A stretch of DNA of 29,967 bases from Ruminococcus sp. Lineage in GTDB: Bacteria > Bacillota > Clostridia > Oscillospirales > Ruminococcaceae. Shown here one piece after another: positions 14,332 through 22,345 of this stretch (positions are counted from its first letter, which is position 1; the number at the start of each line of letters is the position of its first letter). The position numbers were made by a program, and so were the translations under genes. The DNA is taken from positions 1 through 29,967 of the forward strand of contig JAMPAO010000020.1 in assembly GCA_023667165.1 (NCBI GenBank), read 5' to 3'. The notes under the pieces were generated by a model. The model saw only the letters and a program-made list of their open reading frames with translations. It made no database searches and was not told the DNA's origin.

Positions 14332-14360
14332 AGTATACACCTTACAGTTATCTTTGTCAA
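14332..14360 (-). promoter_or_regulatory. Near-consensus promoter of the ATC-hydrolase operon
   Basis: On the minus strand a perfect TTGACA (14355-14360), 17 bp, TATACT (14332-14337). Such a strong promoter next to two operators means expression is set by repression. Confidence 0.8.
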
Positions 14361-14442
14361 TAGAACGGAGATATTTTTACATATTTTTAATATTTGAAAA
14401 CGGATCGGCAACCGTCGTTCCCCGCGCGGTAAAAACGGTTTT

Positions 14443-14512
14443 TTCGGCGGACTGCGATATATCTGAAGCAGTATTTGCGCGGGCGCGCCGTATTTCTGCG
14501 CAGTCCGCCGAA
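14443..14512. repeat. Perfect 14-bp inverted repeat with a 42-bp loop
   Basis: TTCGGCGGACTGCG (14443-14456) is repeated as its reverse complement at 14499-14512. The loop contains a second G+C-rich part (GCGCGGGCGCGCC). It lies between the end of the XRE gene and the operon promoter. No T run follows on either strand, so it is not a standard terminator; a structured RNA or a miniature element are possible. Confidence 0.6.
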
Positions 14513-14550
14513 GGATCGAGCCGTGTAAAAAATTCCGAGCCGCCGCGGCG

Positions 14551-14868
14551 CTATTCGTATTCGTCCAGCAGAGCTATGATCCCCGCCGCCACGGTACGCG
14601 ATTTCGGACTTAGGCGGTTTATCCGCGCAAGCAGCTCTCTGTCGGAAACAACGCCGTCCGTACCCAGCAGCAGGTAGTCGGGAGTGGTATCCAGAGCCTC
14701 GCACAGGCTCATTATCATTTCAAGGCTGGGAGCGGATCTGCCTGTTTCAATATTTGAAACGTATTTGTAATTTACGTTTATCATCTCGCAAAGCTGATAT
14801 TGCTTTAATGAAAGCGCCTTGCGCCGCAGAGCGACACGCCTGCCCACCTCTTTGTAGTTTATTCTCAT
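14551..14868 (-). CDS. XRE-family transcriptional regulator
   Basis: A 105-residue regulator with a Cro/CI-type HTH at about residues 4-60: EVGRRVALRRKALSLKQYQL, then NVNYKYVSNIETGRSAPSLE, followed by ALDTTPDYLL. The C-terminal 40 residues (RELLARINRLSPKSRTVAAG) form a helical dimerisation tail typical of small clostridial XRE proteins. The ATG at 14866-14868 is 6 nt after GGGTG; an earlier ATG lies too close to that site. It is divergent from the small secreted protein at 15078, with a row of CAGAAAA boxes between them that it may bind. It is also the nearest regulator for the operon promoter at 14332-14360. Confidence 0.85.
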   Translation of the reverse strand: MRINYKEVGRRVALRRKALSLKQYQLCEMINVNYKYVSNIETGRSAPSLEMIMSLCEALDTTPDYLLLGTDGVVSDRELLARINRLSPKSRTVAAGIIALLDEYE

Positions 14869-14893
14869 AATCATCACCCAATACTATTGTAAC

Positions 14894-14969
14894 AACAGAA
14901 AATCAAAATAAAAACTATTTTATAAGCAGAAAAATAAAGTGTTTTCTGCTTGACAAACAGATTTTTCTG
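14894..14969. promoter_or_regulatory. CAGAAAA / TTTTCTG boxes between divergent genes
   Basis: GCAGAAAA (14926-14933) and TTTTCTGC (14942-14949) form a perfect 8-bp dyad with an 8-bp spacer. Related copies lie at about 14895 (CAGAAAA) and 14962-14969 (TTTTTCTG), the last inside the promoter spacer. This array is a likely binding region for the XRE regulator. Confidence 0.5.
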
Positions 14970-14978
14970 CGTTATAAT
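14950..14978 (+). promoter_or_regulatory. Consensus promoter for the small secreted protein
   Basis: A perfect TTGACA (14950-14955), 17 bp, perfect TATAAT (14973-14978). It overlaps the regulator boxes and one arm of an 11-bp inverted repeat, so it should be tightly controlled. Confidence 0.85.
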
Positions 14979-15008
14979 AAGAAAAAATACTGTTTATCTT
15001 ATTATAAC
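14971..15008. repeat. 11-bp inverted repeat over the -10 element
   Basis: GTTATAATAAG (14971-14981) and CTTATTATAAC (14998-15008) are perfect reverse complements 16 bp apart. The first arm contains the -10 box of the plus-strand promoter and the second lies in the early transcript, suggesting a second operator. Confidence 0.55.
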
Positions 15009-15077
15009 GTAGAATTGTGAAAATGCCGCGGAATATATCGGCGGCAGCGATTTGATCTCCGAGGTGATACTTGAATT

Positions 15078-15365
15078 ATGAAAAAACTGATGTTAACGCT
15101 GACGGTATTCGCCGTGTTCGGAATGCTGATCTTTGCGCTTGGGCGGTCGGCGGCGTCCGTTCCCGAGCCGCTTGACAGCTACGATGACATAAGCTGGGCG
15201 GATAATATCCGAGCCTCCTCCGGCGTCGGCGATAACGCATATCCGACCCGAAAAGGGAGCGGCTCAGGTTTTTCCGCAGACGGCGGCAGGACGGCGGTGT
15301 ATGTTTTTATTAACGACGGAGATGATCTTATCATAATAATATACGATGAAGAAAGCACCGGTTAG
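15078..15365 (+). CDS. Small exported or membrane-anchored protein, function unknown
   Basis: A 95-residue protein with a classic export signal: KK at the start, then a hydrophobic core at about 5-22 (MLTLTVFAVFGMLIFALG) followed by ASVPEP. The mature part is acidic (SYDDISWADN, INDGDD, YDEES) and Gly/Ser rich in the middle, with a final hydrophobic strand (LIIIIYDEE). There is no lipobox Cys and no recognisable domain. The ATG has a GAGGTGAT 9 nt upstream. It is driven by a consensus promoter divergent from the XRE gene, so it is the best candidate target of that regulator. Confidence 0.6.
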   Translation: MKKLMLTLTVFAVFGMLIFALGRSAASVPEPLDSYDDISWADNIRASSGVGDNAYPTRKGSGSGFSADGGRTAVYVFINDGDDLIIIIYDEESTG

Positions 15366-15452
15366 GGAAATACCGGCCGCATCGGATCTGCGCTTTCATC
15401 AGCCCGAGAATACCGTCATAAAATTCCGCCGCCGTTTTTTTACGCCGCACGG

Positions 15453-15481
15453 TTGATATTTCCGAAAAAGTATGCTATAAT
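15453..15481 (+). promoter_or_regulatory. Promoter of nadE
   Basis: TTGATA (15453-15458), 17 bp, perfect TATAAT (15476-15481), about 80 bp before the nadE start. Confidence 0.7.
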
Positions 15482-15566
15482 TATGTATGGACGGCTTCGC
15501 GCAAAGAACGGCTGACGTTTTTGCGCGGTACCGCCTGCATTAAAAAACGGAAATGGAGATGTTTTC

Positions 15567-17477
15567 TTGAAGGACGGATTTATCAGGTGCGGCTGCGCTG
15601 TTCCGGCTGTAAAAGTCGCCGACTGCGCGTTCAATGCCGGAGAGATCGTAAAGCTCGTCAGACAAGCGGACAAGGATAGCTGTTCGCTGCTTGTATTTCC
15701 CGAGCTGTGCGTTACCGGCTATACCTGCGGAGATCTTTTTTTGTCGGACGCCCTGCTGAAAGGCGCGGTAAAGGCTCTTGAAAAAATTCTTGAGCAGACG
15801 GCGGATACGGATACCGTTTTTCTTATAGGTATGCCCGTTTCTCATAGCTGCAAGCTGTATAACTGCGCTGCCGTGTGCCGTAAAGGCAGAGTTCTGGGAT
15901 TTGTCCCGAAAAGGAATATCCCCAATTATTCGGAATTTTACGAGGCGCGGCACTTTACTCCGTGGAGCGGGGAGGACGTGTGCTATGTCGATATGCCGTT
16001 CGGTTCGGATATACCTATGGGAAGTATCGTTTTTTCCTGTGAAAATATGCCTTCGTTTGTATTTTCCGCCGAAATATGCGAGGATCTGTGGGTGGCAAGT
16101 CCTCCCTCGGAACGTCTTGCGGAAAACGGCGCGCTGATAATATGCAATCTCTCCGCCTCCGACGAGGTCATAGGGAAAAGAGATTACCGCCGCGACCTTG
16201 CGCGTATGCAGAGCGCAAGGCTTGTATGCGGATATATTTACGCCGACTGCGGCTTCGGAGAGTCCACTCAGGATATGATCTTTTCCGGTCACAGCATGAT
16301 CTGCGAGAACGGCTCGGTGCAGACGGAAAGCAAACCCTTTTCAAACGGCGTTATATACACAGATCTGGATCTTTCGCGCCTGGATTACGAAAGACGGAGA
16401 ATGAACACCTTTTACGCAAAGCGGGATCCGGATATCCTTCGGGTAAACTTTGCCTGCAAAACGCATGAGCTTGAGCTTTCGCGGCATTACCCGAAAACGC
16501 CCTTTGTTCCCTCGGACAGCTCCGATCTTGCAAAACGTTGCGAAGAGATAATCACCATGCAGGCAACGGGACTTGCCTCCAGACTCAGGCATATCGGCTG
16601 CAAAAGATCCGTTATCGGCGTTTCCGGCGGACTGGACTCCGCTCTTGCGCTGATAGTCACGGTTCATGCCTATGATATGCTGGGACTTGACAGACGGGAT
16701 ATCATCGCGGTAACAATGCCCTGCTTCGGCACCACGAGCCGCACAAGATCGAACGCTCTTGCCATTGCAAAGGCTTACGGCGCTTCGGTCAGGGAAATCC
16801 CCATTGCCGACGCCGTAAGGCAGCACTTTAAGGATATAGGACATTCGGACGGCGTTTATGATACTGCGTACGAAAACAGTCAGGCGAGAGAACGCACTCA
16901 GGTCATAATGGATATTGCCAATATGGAGGGCGGCATTGTCATAGGCACGGGCGATCTGTCCGAGCTGGCGCTGGGATGGGCTACCTATAACGGCGATCAT
17001 ATGTCCATGTACGGAGTAAACAGCTCCGTTCCGAAAACCCTTGTGCGCCATCTGACGGCGTATGAGGCGGACAGATCCGACGGAGAGCTTGCCGAGGCTC
17101 TCAAAGACGTTCTGGCAACGCCCGTATCCCCCGAGCTGCTGCCGCCGTCGGGCGGTGACATTTCTCAGAAAACCGAGGACATTGTGGGTCCCTACGAGCT
17201 TCACGACTTTTTCCTTTATTACATGGTGCGCTGCGGTTTTTCTCCGAAAAAAATACTGCGTATCGCAAGGCTTGCCTTTAAGGGGGCGTATGAGGAAGAA
17301 ACCGTACTGAAATGGCTGAAGGTATTTACAAAAAGATTTTTCAGCCAGCAGTTCAAGCGTTCCTGTCTGCCCGACGGTCCCAAGGTGGGAACCGTTACCC
17401 TCTCCCCCAGAGGCGACTGGAGAATGCCCTCCGACGCCTGCGCAAGGCTGTGGCTGGACGAGCTGGAGGAGCTTTGA
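15567..17477 (+). CDS. nadE: Glutamine-dependent NAD+ synthetase
   Basis: This two-domain enzyme performs the last step of NAD synthesis, turning deamido-NAD into NAD with ATP and ammonia taken from glutamine. The N-terminal nitrilase-type glutaminase has its triad at Glu46 (VFPELCVTGY), Lys115 (VPKRNIPNY) and Cys171 (AEICEDLW). The synthetase domain begins near residue 325, with the pyrophosphate loop GVSGGLDSA at 351-359 and the later GTGDLSELALGWATYNGDHM segment. Length is 636, normal for the glutaminase-fused form. The start is TTG, 5 nt after GGAGATG. It has its own promoter and appears to be expressed alone, the permease following 52 bp later. Confidence 0.95.
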   Translation: MKDGFIRCGCAVPAVKVADCAFNAGEIVKLVRQADKDSCSLLVFPELCVTGYTCGDLFLSDALLKGAVKALEKILEQTADTDTVFLIGMPVSHSCKLYNCAAVCRKGRVLGFVPKRNIPNYSEFYEARHFTPWSGEDVCYVDMPFGSDIPMGSIVFSCENMPSFVFSAEICEDLWVASPPSERLAENGALIICNLSASDEVIGKRDYRRDLARMQSARLVCGYIYADCGFGESTQDMIFSGHSMICENGSVQTESKPFSNGVIYTDLDLSRLDYERRRMNTFYAKRDPDILRVNFACKTHELELSRHYPKTPFVPSDSSDLAKRCEEIITMQATGLASRLRHIGCKRSVIGVSGGLDSALALIVTVHAYDMLGLDRRDIIAVTMPCFGTTSRTRSNALAIAKAYGASVREIPIADAVRQHFKDIGHSDGVYDTAYENSQARERTQVIMDIANMEGGIVIGTGDLSELALGWATYNGDHMSMYGVNSSVPKTLVRHLTAYEADRSDGELAEALKDVLATPVSPELLPPSGGDISQKTEDIVGPYELHDFFLYYMVRCGFSPKKILRIARLAFKGAYEEETVLKWLKVFTKRFFSQQFKRSCLPDGPKVGTVTLSPRGDWRMPSDACARLWLDELEEL

Positions 17478-17529
17478 TAAAACCTGTCAGAGCTTGTTCT
17501 CATATTTTACCGAAAGGATCGCTGCGATC

Positions 17530-20193
17530 ATGATGAAACTCAACCAAATCACGCTAAGATACCTGAAAGGACAGAAAAAGCATACCGTAATGACGATCAT
17601 TGCCGCGGCTATATCCGTTGCGTTTATGACAACGCTCCTTGCGGGAGTGTCCGTCTACCGGAAAGCTGCCCTCAATATATGCAGGGAAACAAACGGAACA
17701 TATCATGTGGTTTTCAACGGCTTGGACAAGCAGACCCTTTTATCCGTAATAAATATGGATATTTTTGAAAAAACGCAGGTCTACAGTATCTCCTCTTACA
17801 CAAGCAGCACGGATATCGACTTCGGTCAGATGGAGAGCGCGGGGGCGAAAATGCATTATCTGCTGATAAACGATATGCCCTCGGACGATACGTTTCTGCG
17901 GCTTGACGCCGAAAATTCCGATCTGCTGCCGCCGCATATGCGCACCGTCACCCAGGGCAGGCTTCCGGAAAAGGACGGAGAGCTTGTTATAAGCAATGCG
18001 GCTGCGGAAATGTGGGGATTTCCCGAAATAGGCGACTCCGTTTCCGCAGAGCTTATTACCTGCGGCGTTAAGACAGGAACAGTACAGCCTCCGGAAGGCA
18101 CTCCCATGATACTTGCGGAGATCTTCGACGTGGAGGACATTTCCGAGATATCCTTTACCGTTGTGGGTTACAGCGACGAGGCTAATATCGTTGATTACAG
18201 CGACACCCGGCTCAGATCCTATTCCTACCTTTCGGACAACATGGTAGCGCGGTTTTCCGAGTCCGCCAACGATTATTACTGGGATATGCACCACGCGTTC
18301 CAAGACGCGGGACTGGAGATAGACGACTTTGAATACGGCATGAACCGTGAACTGCTGGATCTTGAGGGAAACGGCGTTGACGCCAAATTCTCACGGGCGC
18401 TGTTTTTCGGTGTGACATACCTGTTTCTGATATTCCTTATGTTCTGCGCGAGAATGGTAATAGACAATTCCTTTGAGATATCCGCCCGTGAAAGGATAAA
18501 GCAATTCGGACTTCTGAAAGCCGTGGGAGCGTCGAAAAAGCAAGTGTTCTCGCTGGTGCTGTGGGAGGCGGTATACCTTGCCGTCCCGGGAACGGCGGCG
18601 GGACTTATTCTCGGAACGGTCTGTGCGGGAACGGTGTTCGAGGCGGTGAAAAAGCTGTCCTATCTCAACGACATTTCCTTGGATTACGACCTTGCCTCCA
18701 TGCTGGAATTTTCTCCCGAGCCTTACGTATATATCTCCTCGGCGGCGATAGGCGTGCTTTTTGTGATCGTTTCGGCGGTATCAACGGGAATGCGTTCAAT
18801 AAAAGCCTCTCCGGTGGAGGCTATGAGATCGGCGGGCAAAAAGGAAAAAATCAAGCCAATGCCTCTTTACAAGGGCATTGACAAGGGCAGCAGCTTTATT
18901 TCCGCATATTCCTCCCTGAGCGTCAAGAGAAACAAGAAGAGATACGTCATTACAATGATCTCCATGGTAATGAGCATTGTAATGTTTACGGTGTTTTCCT
19001 ACGCGCTGGAGATAGCGGAGGGAAATTTCCGCCGTGAATTTGAGGAGAACCGTCAGCCCTACGATTACACCGCCGTCCATGCCGCGCTCACTCCGGACGA
19101 CGCGGTGAACGTTACGGAAAATATGCGCAGCTCCGGTTATTTCTCCGAAGTTCAGTACGACAGCGCCGTGACGGTATTTGCAAGCACCGCCGATATGGAT
19201 ATAAACGGTTCTGCGGGGGAAAATATTACCATATATATCCATCCTGTAAACGAGGATACCTTCGGCAAACATATATCGCCCGAAAACGGCGTTTCCTATG
19301 ACGAGCTTTTACAGTCGGGGGGGATACTTCTTTGCGCCGATACGTACAGTCCCTCCGGAGAGCGGCTTGACAGATTTTTCAACGGTGTTCCTGCGGTCAT
19401 TTCGGCGCTTCCCTTTGTGGAGGAAACCATGGATATATTCGACGATACCGTTCTTATCGGCGCCGCAGGACTTTACTCCACCGACAGCAGGACTTATATG
19501 TCCGGAGAGGACGGCATATGCGCCGTAATATCGGAGGAGAACTATATACAGCTTGCCGAAAGGTGCGTAAGAGATATTTACACCTATGTGCTGGAGCTTG
19601 ACGACGGCAGCAGCTACAATATTTACCGCCGCTACATCAATGCGAACGCCGCCGAGGGCATGAAGACCGAAGCGGAAAATTACATGAAAATGCATTTTTA
19701 TGACAGTTTTGACAATAACCGCTCCGATATGGCTTTATCCTACGCTCTGCTTCGCGTGATAGGCGTGCTGGGATATTTTGTGACGGGAATAATAGCCCTG
19801 ATAGCCGTGGTCAACATCGTCAATATTATCTCGTCGAACGTTCTCGGAAGAACGTCCGAGTTTGCAATGCTCAGAGCCTGCGGTATGTCGGATAAGCAGC
19901 TCAAAAGGCTTATCCTGCATGAAAGCATGATATATACCGCTCTTGCGGGTTTTTCCGCTCTGTTGGTGACGGAGCTGATGATAGCGGTGATACAGATACC
20001 GTTCGCAACGCATTTCCACGACCTTTCCTTTGACGATCTGGGATTTACTTTCTCCTATACCGCGCCGATTAAATATCTGATCCCTGCGGCGGCGGCGGCG
20101 TTTATCACAGCGGCGGCGGCTTCATTCGCTCCCGCAGGCAGGATAGTGCGCTCGCCTATAGTGGACAGCGTCAGAAATACCGAGCAGTATTGA
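17530..20193 (+). CDS. FtsX-like ABC transporter permease, no adjacent ATPase
   Basis: An 887-residue permease of the FtsX/MacB-type (ABC3) superfamily. There is one helix near the N-terminus, a long extracellular region (about 45-285), then three helices (starting FFGVTYLFLIFLMF) containing the SARERIKQFGLLKAVGASKKQ signature. A second half follows with one helix, another extracellular region and three helices bearing FAMLRACGMSDKQLKRL. The two halves repeat one architecture. Such permeases usually work with a LolD/MacB-like ATPase to move lipids or peptides or to sense antibiotics, but none lies beside it, so the partner must be elsewhere. Start choice is the ATG pair at 17530/17533 behind AAAGGA. 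Confidence 0.85.
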   Translation: MMKLNQITLRYLKGQKKHTVMTIIAAAISVAFMTTLLAGVSVYRKAALNICRETNGTYHVVFNGLDKQTLLSVINMDIFEKTQVYSISSYTSSTDIDFGQMESAGAKMHYLLINDMPSDDTFLRLDAENSDLLPPHMRTVTQGRLPEKDGELVISNAAAEMWGFPEIGDSVSAELITCGVKTGTVQPPEGTPMILAEIFDVEDISEISFTVVGYSDEANIVDYSDTRLRSYSYLSDNMVARFSESANDYYWDMHHAFQDAGLEIDDFEYGMNRELLDLEGNGVDAKFSRALFFGVTYLFLIFLMFCARMVIDNSFEISARERIKQFGLLKAVGASKKQVFSLVLWEAVYLAVPGTAAGLILGTVCAGTVFEAVKKLSYLNDISLDYDLASMLEFSPEPYVYISSAAIGVLFVIVSAVSTGMRSIKASPVEAMRSAGKKEKIKPMPLYKGIDKGSSFISAYSSLSVKRNKKRYVITMISMVMSIVMFTVFSYALEIAEGNFRREFEENRQPYDYTAVHAALTPDDAVNVTENMRSSGYFSEVQYDSAVTVFASTADMDINGSAGENITIYIHPVNEDTFGKHISPENGVSYDELLQSGGILLCADTYSPSGERLDRFFNGVPAVISALPFVEETMDIFDDTVLIGAAGLYSTDSRTYMSGEDGICAVISEENYIQLAERCVRDIYTYVLELDDGSSYNIYRRYINANAAEGMKTEAENYMKMHFYDSFDNNRSDMALSYALLRVIGVLGYFVTGIIALIAVVNIVNIISSNVLGRTSEFAMLRACGMSDKQLKRLILHESMIYTALAGFSALLVTELMIAVIQIPFATHFHDLSFDDLGFTFSYTAPIKYLIPAAAAAFITAAAASFAPAGRIVRSPIVDSVRNTEQY

Positions 20194-20320
20194 CCATCTC
20201 ATATCGCAAAATCACAGAGGAAAGACTCTTACGGCGATTAATAACCGTAACCGCAGAGATATCCCCTGCCTCGTCCAGCGGCGGAGGAATATCTGCTTGC
20301 TGAAAGAAAGCTTTGAATAT

Positions 20321-20354
20321 AAAAAACAGGCAGGAGCGTTAAAACTCCTGCCTG
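20321..20354 (-). terminator. Rho-independent terminator of the S1-domain gene
   Basis: CAGGCAGGAG (20327-20336) and CTCCTGCCTG (20345-20354) form a 10-bp perfect stem with an 8-nt loop. On the minus strand six T residues follow. It begins 11 bp after the S1 gene stop. Confidence 0.85.
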
Positions 20355-20365
20355 TCGGCATTATC

Positions 20366-20833
20366 CTATCTTCTGCGCGAGGTATTCCTGCGCTTGCTGT
20401 CCATGTTCCTTTTTATATCGCCCATGCGCTCATCGGAGCTTGCCTTAAATCTGTTGAGCATATCCTCAAAGGCGGCTTCGGGAGTCTGCGGTTCACGGGA
20501 AACGGTCTTTTCGCGGCTCTTGCCTCCGCCTTGACCCTTTCCGCCGTCCCTTGCCGTTCCGCCCTGCCTGTCCTTGCCGTTATTCTTCTTGGGGGCGGGA
20601 GGAAGAGCCTTTTTTATGGACAGGGATATCTTCCCTTCCTCGGAAACTCCCAGCACCTTTACCTTGACCTGCTGACCCTCCGTAAGATGATCCTTGATCT
20701 CGCTGACATAGGTGTTGGCTACCTCGGAAATATGCACCATGCCCGTTGTTTCGGGGTCGATCTCAACAAATGCTCCGAATTTTGTAATACCCGTGACCTT
20801 ACCCTCATAAATCTTTCCTACATCTAACTGCAT
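20366..20833 (-). CDS. yabR: S1-domain RNA-binding protein (YabR-like)
   Basis: A 155-residue protein with one S1 RNA-binding domain at residues 3-75 (VGKIYEGKVTGITKFGAFVE, MVHISEVA, GQQVKVKVLGVSEEGKISLS). The C-terminal tail (76-155) is low-complexity, Lys/Gly/Arg rich (GGTARDGGKGQGGGKSRE) and ends in SKRRNTSRRR. S1 proteins of this type bind ribosomes or mRNA. In Bacillus subtilis the equivalent gene follows divIC, as here, so the assignment rests on both domain and order. The stop lies 11 bp before a strong terminator, making it the last gene of the transcript. The ribosome site (AAGGG) is about 13 nt from the ATG, longer than usual. Confidence 0.85.
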   Translation of the reverse strand: MQLDVGKIYEGKVTGITKFGAFVEIDPETTGMVHISEVANTYVSEIKDHLTEGQQVKVKVLGVSEEGKISLSIKKALPPAPKKNNGKDRQGGTARDGGKGQGGGKSREKTVSREPQTPEAAFEDMLNRFKASSDERMGDIKRNMDSKRRNTSRRR

Positions 20834-20881
20834 AAGTAAAAAATTACCCTTCCTAATTTTTTGGGATCGCCTGTTTCCGCA

Positions 20882-21241
20882 TTAATTGCGCGATGTATCG
20901 TAAAATCTGCGTTCGTCGGGATATGCGTATCCCCATCTTTCAATGGCGATCCGCTCCATATAAATGCGCTCGTCGTCTTCGCTGAGAATGCTTTCGTAAT
21001 TGGCGTTTTCCGCTTCCAGCTCCTCCGCCTTTGTCCTGAGCACCTCAAGCTCCTGCTGCTTTTCGTTCAGCTCCGCCTTATCGCTTATTATGGATATAAC
21101 GCAGGCGGCGATAAGTATCACCGTTACGGGTATACCGATGAAATTAACTGCCGCGTATGCACGGCGGTTCTTTTTGCGGTAAGCCTTTTTAAGCGTTGCT
21201 CTGGCAGCCTTGCGCTCTTTTTCGTTTCTCACATCGGGCAT
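20882..21241 (-). CDS. divIC: Septum formation protein DivIC/FtsB
   Basis: A 119-residue bitopic membrane protein of the divisome, where it pairs with FtsL to activate septal wall synthesis. The layout is typical: a basic cytoplasmic N-terminus (KERKAARATLKKAYRKKNRR), one helix at about 32-54, and an extracytoplasmic coiled coil (ELNEKQQELEVLRTKAEELE) followed by DDERIYMERIAIERWGYAYP. The IERWGYAYPDE ending matches the A-R-x-x-L-G-Y-x-x-P-x-E closing motif of the family in variant form. It lies between yabQ and the S1 gene, the usual gene order in spore formers. A promoter at the end of yabQ can supply it separately. Confidence 0.9.
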   Translation of the reverse strand: MPDVRNEKERKAARATLKKAYRKKNRRAYAAVNFIGIPVTVILIAACVISIISDKAELNEKQQELEVLRTKAEELEAENANYESILSEDDERIYMERIAIERWGYAYPDERRFYDTSRN

Positions 21242-21394
21242 AGCGGCACCCGCCTTTCTTTATGATCCCTTTCTCCCTCGGAGCTGCAAAAAAGTTATGA
21301 TATATGCATCGTTGCACGCAGCCGCAGGGAAACTTTCCGATAACGCGGAGCGGTATCCGATCCGCACCGAGTTTACTCTGTCTTACTTAACTTT

Positions 21395-21424
21395 ATTATA
21401 CATCATTTACCCTGTGCTTTTCAA
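21395..21424 (-). promoter_or_regulatory. Promoter for divIC and the S1 gene, overlapping the end of yabQ
   Basis: On the minus strand TTGAAA (21419-21424), 18 bp, perfect TATAAT (21395-21400). The -35 box lies inside the last codons of yabQ. It would let division genes be expressed in growth while yabP-yabQ is expressed in sporulation. Confidence 0.65.
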
Positions 21425-21916
21425 GTGTTTTTTATTTTTTTTACAATTTATGTGTATTTTTTTGGCGTTTATAACAAAAACCTTATTCATTTTATCACGT
21501 ATTTTTTGTAACATGACAAAAACGGGTCTTGATATTGTGACATATATTTTTTTGAGTATCCTGCAGACAAAGGAAAATACGCTCCTTATTATCCCTATCA
21601 CGGCGGCGCCTGCGGTAAGGATATAGATAACGCAGCCCAGAAACGCCCCCAGCCAATAATATCCCCGTACTTCGCCCCCTGCGGCGGTCAGCGAAAAAAG
21701 GTATATGCCAAACCCCGATATGATCATATAGATCACATCGCACACCGCCGTGGGCAGCGGCTTTCCCAGGGGAGGCAGCATTGCCCTGAGCGCTCTGAAA
21801 ACGTCGTACACCGCTCCCAGCAGCACGCCCAGGATCACGGACATCAAAAAAAGCTCCGTTTGCCTGCTGACGGTAAGAAAGGCGTCGTTTTCGATCTTAA
21901 GTAAAATATTCATCAT
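21407..21916 (-). CDS. yabQ: Spore cortex assembly protein YabQ
   Basis: A 169-residue membrane protein needed for spore cortex formation in Bacillus. The N-terminal region has ETELFLMSVILG-like sequence (QTELFLMSVILGVLLGAVYD) followed by VFRALRAMLP, the hallmark of the family, and four hydrophobic helices up to about residue 120. The C-terminal tail is strongly basic and Asn/Lys rich (KKIHINCKKNKKHLKSTG) and presumably cytoplasmic. The ATG pair at 21911-21916 follows GGAG. It is directly downstream of yabP. Its codon use at the end is more A+T-rich than its neighbours, a consequence of the Lys/Asn tail. Confidence 0.9.
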   Translation of the reverse strand: MMNILLKIENDAFLTVSRQTELFLMSVILGVLLGAVYDVFRALRAMLPPLGKPLPTAVCDVIYMIISGFGIYLFSLTAAGGEVRGYYWLGAFLGCVIYILTAGAAVIGIIRSVFSFVCRILKKIYVTISRPVFVMLQKIRDKMNKVFVINAKKIHINCKKNKKHLKSTG

Positions 21917-21936
21917 TTAAGCAAATCTCCGCTCGG

Positions 21937-22221
21937 TCATTTTGTCAGCCTGCCGAAAAATCCCAGCGGACCTTTTACCTGTCCGTCGCCGTATATCACG
22001 GCGTCAATATCTCCCTCTATGACCATATCGCCCGTTTCCACCGAAAGCATGGTCACTTGGAGAGCTTTGCCCTTTACGGTCAGCTCCCCCAGATTTGTGT
22101 AAAGCTGCACGCAGCTTTCGTTGAATTTATCGGTATCGGTAACGCCCGTCAGGGTGATCTTTTTCCTGTTTTCAATATATAACGAATGTGATTTTGCCTG
22201 TTCGCGCTTGGTATCGTTCAT
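21937..22221 (-). CDS. yabP: Sporulation protein YabP
   Basis: A 94-residue protein of the YabP/YqfC family, which acts with YabQ in cortex assembly on the forespore. The hallmark region is HSLYIENRKKITLTGVTDTD (12-31), then FNESCVQLYTNLGELTVKGK and the METGDMVIEGDI-like strand (LSVETGDMVIEGDIDAVIYG). The length is normal. The ATG has AGGAG 10 nt upstream. It starts a yabP-yabQ pair; the usual upstream hslR/yabO gene is not present here, where a terminator and an anti-sigma gene lie instead. Confidence 0.9.
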   Translation of the reverse strand: MNDTKREQAKSHSLYIENRKKITLTGVTDTDKFNESCVQLYTNLGELTVKGKALQVTMLSVETGDMVIEGDIDAVIYGDGQVKGPLGFFGRLTK

Positions 22222-22297
22222 CGGAACACCGCTCCTTTTCCGTCGGGAATATTATACAGGCACCGCTTGCCCGTATTACAGCATATTCACATCAGTC

Positions 22298-22327
22298 AAA
22301 AAGTATGCCGCACAAAGACGTGCGGCA
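22298..22327 (-). terminator. Terminator of the anti-sigma gene
   Basis: TGCCGCAC (22306-22313) and GTGCGGCA (22320-22327) form an 8-bp stem with a 6-nt loop, followed on the minus strand by a short T run after a two-base gap. It starts 19 bp past the stop. Confidence 0.75.
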
Positions 22328-22345
22328 GTATGATATATGACATAA

